A DNA stretch of 22,886 nt, from contig CABUXT010000032.1 in NCBI GenBank assembly GCA_902495705.1, positions 1 to 22,886 of the forward strand, in the 5' to 3' direction. Made by a program: the position numbers and the translations under genes. Below are positions 21,195-22,886 of the stretch, one piece after another. Every line of letters begins with the position of its first letter. Position 1 is the first letter of the stretch. The stretch comes from an uncultured cyanobacterium (GTDB lineage Bacteria; Cyanobacteriota; Vampirovibrionia; Gastranaerophilales; Gastranaerophilaceae). Under the pieces are notes generated by a model. That model was not told where the DNA came from, did not search any database, and saw only the letters and a list, made by a program, of their open reading frames with translations.

Positions 21195-21989
21195 ATGAAT
21201 ATATTAGTATCAAACGACGATGGAATTGCCGCAAACGGTATTCGTGTTTTGACGGAAGAATTGGCAAAAAGACATAATGTTTATGTTATCGCACCTGATA
21301 GAGAAAGAAGTGCATCAGGTCACTCTTTGACATTACATACCCCTTTGCGTGTGGAAGAAATTGATGAAGCAAGAACAGGAGCACGCAGAACTTGGGTTAC
21401 GACAGGTACACCTGGGGATTGTATAAAAATTGGTGTTAATGCGATTTTAGAAAAAGACGAACAGCCTGATTTTGTGATTTCAGGAATCAACCATGGACCA
21501 AATCTTGGTGCTGATATTTTGTATTCAGGAACCGTTAGTTGCGCAATGGAAGGTGCAATGCTCGGTATTCCAAGTATTGCGGTATCTTTGGCGACAATGC
21601 ATGCAGACTATGAGGATTTTAAATTTCCTGCAAGATTTATTGTTTCACTTTTGGATAAAATTAAGGAATTTCAATTCCCTAAAAAATGCATTTTGAATGT
21701 GAATATTCCAAAACTTGACCAAGAAGATATTTCAGGTGTTGCGATAACAGAACTTGGCAGAAAAATGTTCACTGACGCTTACGAAAAACGCGTTGACCCA
21801 AGAGGAAAAGTTTATTATTGGATGGCAGGTGAACTTATCAATGAACCTGACGATGCCAAAACTGATATTGCTGCCGTTAAAAATAATAAAATTTCAATCA
21901 CACCTGTGACATACGAAATGACAAGAAACGAAACAATGGAAGAGTTGGATAATTTGTTGTGCGGTTCTGGGGCTTGTGATTGGTATTAA
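21195..21989 (+). CDS. surE: 5'/3'-nucleotidase SurE
   Basis: Metal-dependent phosphatase acting on nucleoside 5'- and 3'-monophosphates. The 264-residue protein has SNDDGIAANGI (metal-binding Asp8, Asp9), APDRERSASGHSLTLH, GTPGDCIKIG and SGINHGPNLGADILYSGTVSCAMEGAMLG, all characteristic. AAGGAG before the ATG supports the start. The C-terminus ends CGSGACDWY. It has its own promoter. A weak stem (AATGT/ACATT) with a T-run follows the stop and may terminate it. The neighbouring membrane gene has a separate promoter, so no operon is implied. Confidence 0.96.
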   Translation: MNILVSNDDGIAANGIRVLTEELAKRHNVYVIAPDRERSASGHSLTLHTPLRVEEIDEARTGARRTWVTTGTPGDCIKIGVNAILEKDEQPDFVISGINHGPNLGADILYSGTVSCAMEGAMLGIPSIAVSLATMHADYEDFKFPARFIVSLLDKIKEFQFPKKCILNVNIPKLDQEDISGVAITELGRKMFTDAYEKRVDPRGKVYYWMAGELINEPDDAKTDIAAVKNNKISITPVTYEMTRNETMEELDNLLCGSGACDWY

Positions 21990-22015
21990 TTTAATGTGAA
22001 AAATAATTACATTTT

Positions 22016-22045
22016 TTTACACAAAAATCTTTTTTAGCGTATAAT
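22016..22045 (+). promoter_or_regulatory. Promoter of the three-helix membrane protein gene
   Basis: TTTACA (22016-22021), 18-nt spacer, TATAAT (22040-22045), then 6 nt to the ATG at 22052. No ribosome-binding site, so a leaderless mRNA is predicted. Confidence 0.65.
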
Positions 22046-22051
22046 CACATT

Positions 22052-22540
22052 ATGAAAATTCTTGAAAAAATAAATATCAGCTCTGCATCAAAAATTTATA
22101 TTATCGGAATGATATATGCGATTGTTGCGCTGTTTGTGGCACTTGCCGTTATCTTTTTGTATATTATTGCAGACAAACTCACTATTGTTATGAACCAACC
22201 TGCAGGAGTTACTTATACTTATTTTGTAGCTTTTGTGGATAGAATTTTGGCGATTTTGACATTGTTTGTGATTTTGCCTTTGACTTGTTATCAAGTTTTT
22301 GCAAAAGCGACTTCAAAAACAGATAAAACTGTGAGTGTTGTCGGTATTGTTGTTTTATTGGCAATTGCTTTTGTTTGGGGTGGTGGAGAATATCATTTTT
22401 TGAAGAAGTACCAAGATGGAGATTTGAGTTCTTCAAAAATGTTTTGTAATCCAACGATTGAAACCAAGATTTTTGATAGAATTATTGAGCATAACGACGG
22501 TACAATTCCGCAAATGTGCCAGTTGGATAAGAGTAAGTAA
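22052..22540 (+). CDS. Three-helix membrane protein of unknown function
   Basis: 162 residues with hydrophobic segments at about 16-40, 59-84 and 96-114, then a ~45-residue hydrophilic tail with two cysteines (MFCNP, QMCQL). The short loop after helix 2 (KATSKTDK) is basic, placing it inside, so the tail is probably periplasmic. No family recognised. It starts 6 bases after a perfect TATAAT without a ribosome-binding site, as do kdsA and the gene at 6859-7254. Confidence 0.78.
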   Translation: MKILEKINISSASKIYIIGMIYAIVALFVALAVIFLYIIADKLTIVMNQPAGVTYTYFVAFVDRILAILTLFVILPLTCYQVFAKATSKTDKTVSVVGIVVLLAIAFVWGGGEYHFLKKYQDGDLSSSKMFCNPTIETKIFDRIIEHNDGTIPQMCQLDKSK

Positions 22541-22596
22541 TGTCGTTTTTGCTGTTCAGGGGTACATTTAGATTTTTTATTGTCCTCTTTTCGTAG

Positions 22597-22616
22597 GTCG
22601 GCATTGCTATGCCGAC
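22597..22616. repeat. GTCGGCAT palindrome
   Basis: GTCGGCAT-TGCT-ATGCCGAC, perfect 8-bp arms, preceded by GTAG. Third copy in the window. Confidence 0.75.
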
Positions 22617-22663
22617 AATAAAAACTTATAGCAGGACAAAGAAGTCTATGTGTTGAGCTAGAG

Positions 22664-22737
22664 ACCCTGAAACACCAAGTAGGAACAGAATATTACGTTT
22701 CGCTTTAGCTCAACTTATATTCTAGTCAGTTCAGAGT
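22664..22737. repeat. Long-loop variant of the ACCCTGAA hairpin
   Basis: ACCCTGAA (22664-22671) / TTCAGAGT (22730-22737, one mismatch). The inner stem pairs AGAATA (22687-22692) with TATTCT (22718-22723); the loop carries GTTTCGCTTTAGCTCAAC, nearly shared with 6579-6662. Confidence 0.6.
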
Positions 22738-22750
22738 GACATAATAGAAC

Positions 22751-22885
22751 CTAAGCCAACAAAGCTTCAACGATTTTAGCGTTGGTATCAGCTCTTCTGA
22801 TGTTCAATAAATATTTTTCAACTTCGTTAGCGATTTCTTGTTCTGATACTGTGTTATATTTTACTTCGTCTAATGAATCTACATA
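22751..22885 (-). CDS. C-terminal end of an unidentified protein, cut by the window edge
   Basis: 44 residues plus a TAG stop on the minus strand. The frame is open to the edge and ends ...EIANEVEKYLLNIRRADTNAKIVEALLA. It is helical and charged, with codon use like its neighbours. The N-terminal part lies beyond the window, so no family can be given. Confidence 0.6.
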   Translation of the reverse strand, partial: YVDSLDEVKYNTVSEQEIANEVEKYLLNIRRADTNAKIVEALLA

Positions 22886-22886
22886 A

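Overview
The window is AT-rich bacterial chromosomal DNA with short operons separated by repeat-filled spacers. Several features suggest an uncultured gut lineage near the base of Cyanobacteria (Vampirovibrionia/'Melainabacteria', order Gastranaerophilales). There is a Kdo synthase, implying an LPS outer membrane, plus type IV prepilin and PBS-lyase-type HEAT proteins. A pair of lineage-restricted membrane proteins has Asn/Tyr-rich N-termini followed by an 'FTS/SFG' motif. This placement is inference from protein style, not from a marker gene.

Layout. 1-578 holds only hairpin repeats. 579-1067 encodes a small secreted protein that converges on a two-gene minus-strand operon of related membrane proteins (1261-3206). 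3380-6317 is a tight plus-strand operon: HEAT protein, QueC (7-deazaguanine synthesis), a DUF366 protein and a SPOR-domain membrane protein. 6318-6858 is a repeat cluster. 6859-7254 (minus) and kdsA (7339) diverge from back-to-back promoters; kdsA is followed by a metallo-beta-lactamase-fold hydrolase and pheS. rseP (site-2 protease) and an ArsB/NhaD-type transporter follow. 12682-13135 is repeats and terminators. 13136-15058 (minus) holds two small unknown genes and a large Cys-rich type IV prepilin. tmk (15449) is followed by an anti-sigma / ECF sigma / Spy-CpxP-like cassette (16140-17574) that looks like an envelope-stress circuit. After another repeat cluster come a small membrane protein (minus), murT, pdxJ, a zinc-ribbon protein, surE, a three-helix membrane protein, and the 3' end of a minus-strand gene at the right edge.

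Most striking is the intergenic DNA. About 25 hairpin units fall almost entirely in spacers at operon ends. Many share one boundary grammar (TGTCA, an 8-bp arm, a variable loop, the complementary arm, TCT), yet the arms differ between units by compensated changes and the loops look like interchangeable cassettes. Two near-identical 90-bp composites at opposite ends of the window carry different loops. Other points of note are a candidate small RNA antisense-oriented between 20929 and 21095 with its own promoter and terminator, and three genes whose -10 box lies exactly 6 nt before the ATG (probable leaderless mRNAs).

Limits: no searches or folding were run. Family assignments rest on motif recognition, and promoter and hairpin calls were made by eye.
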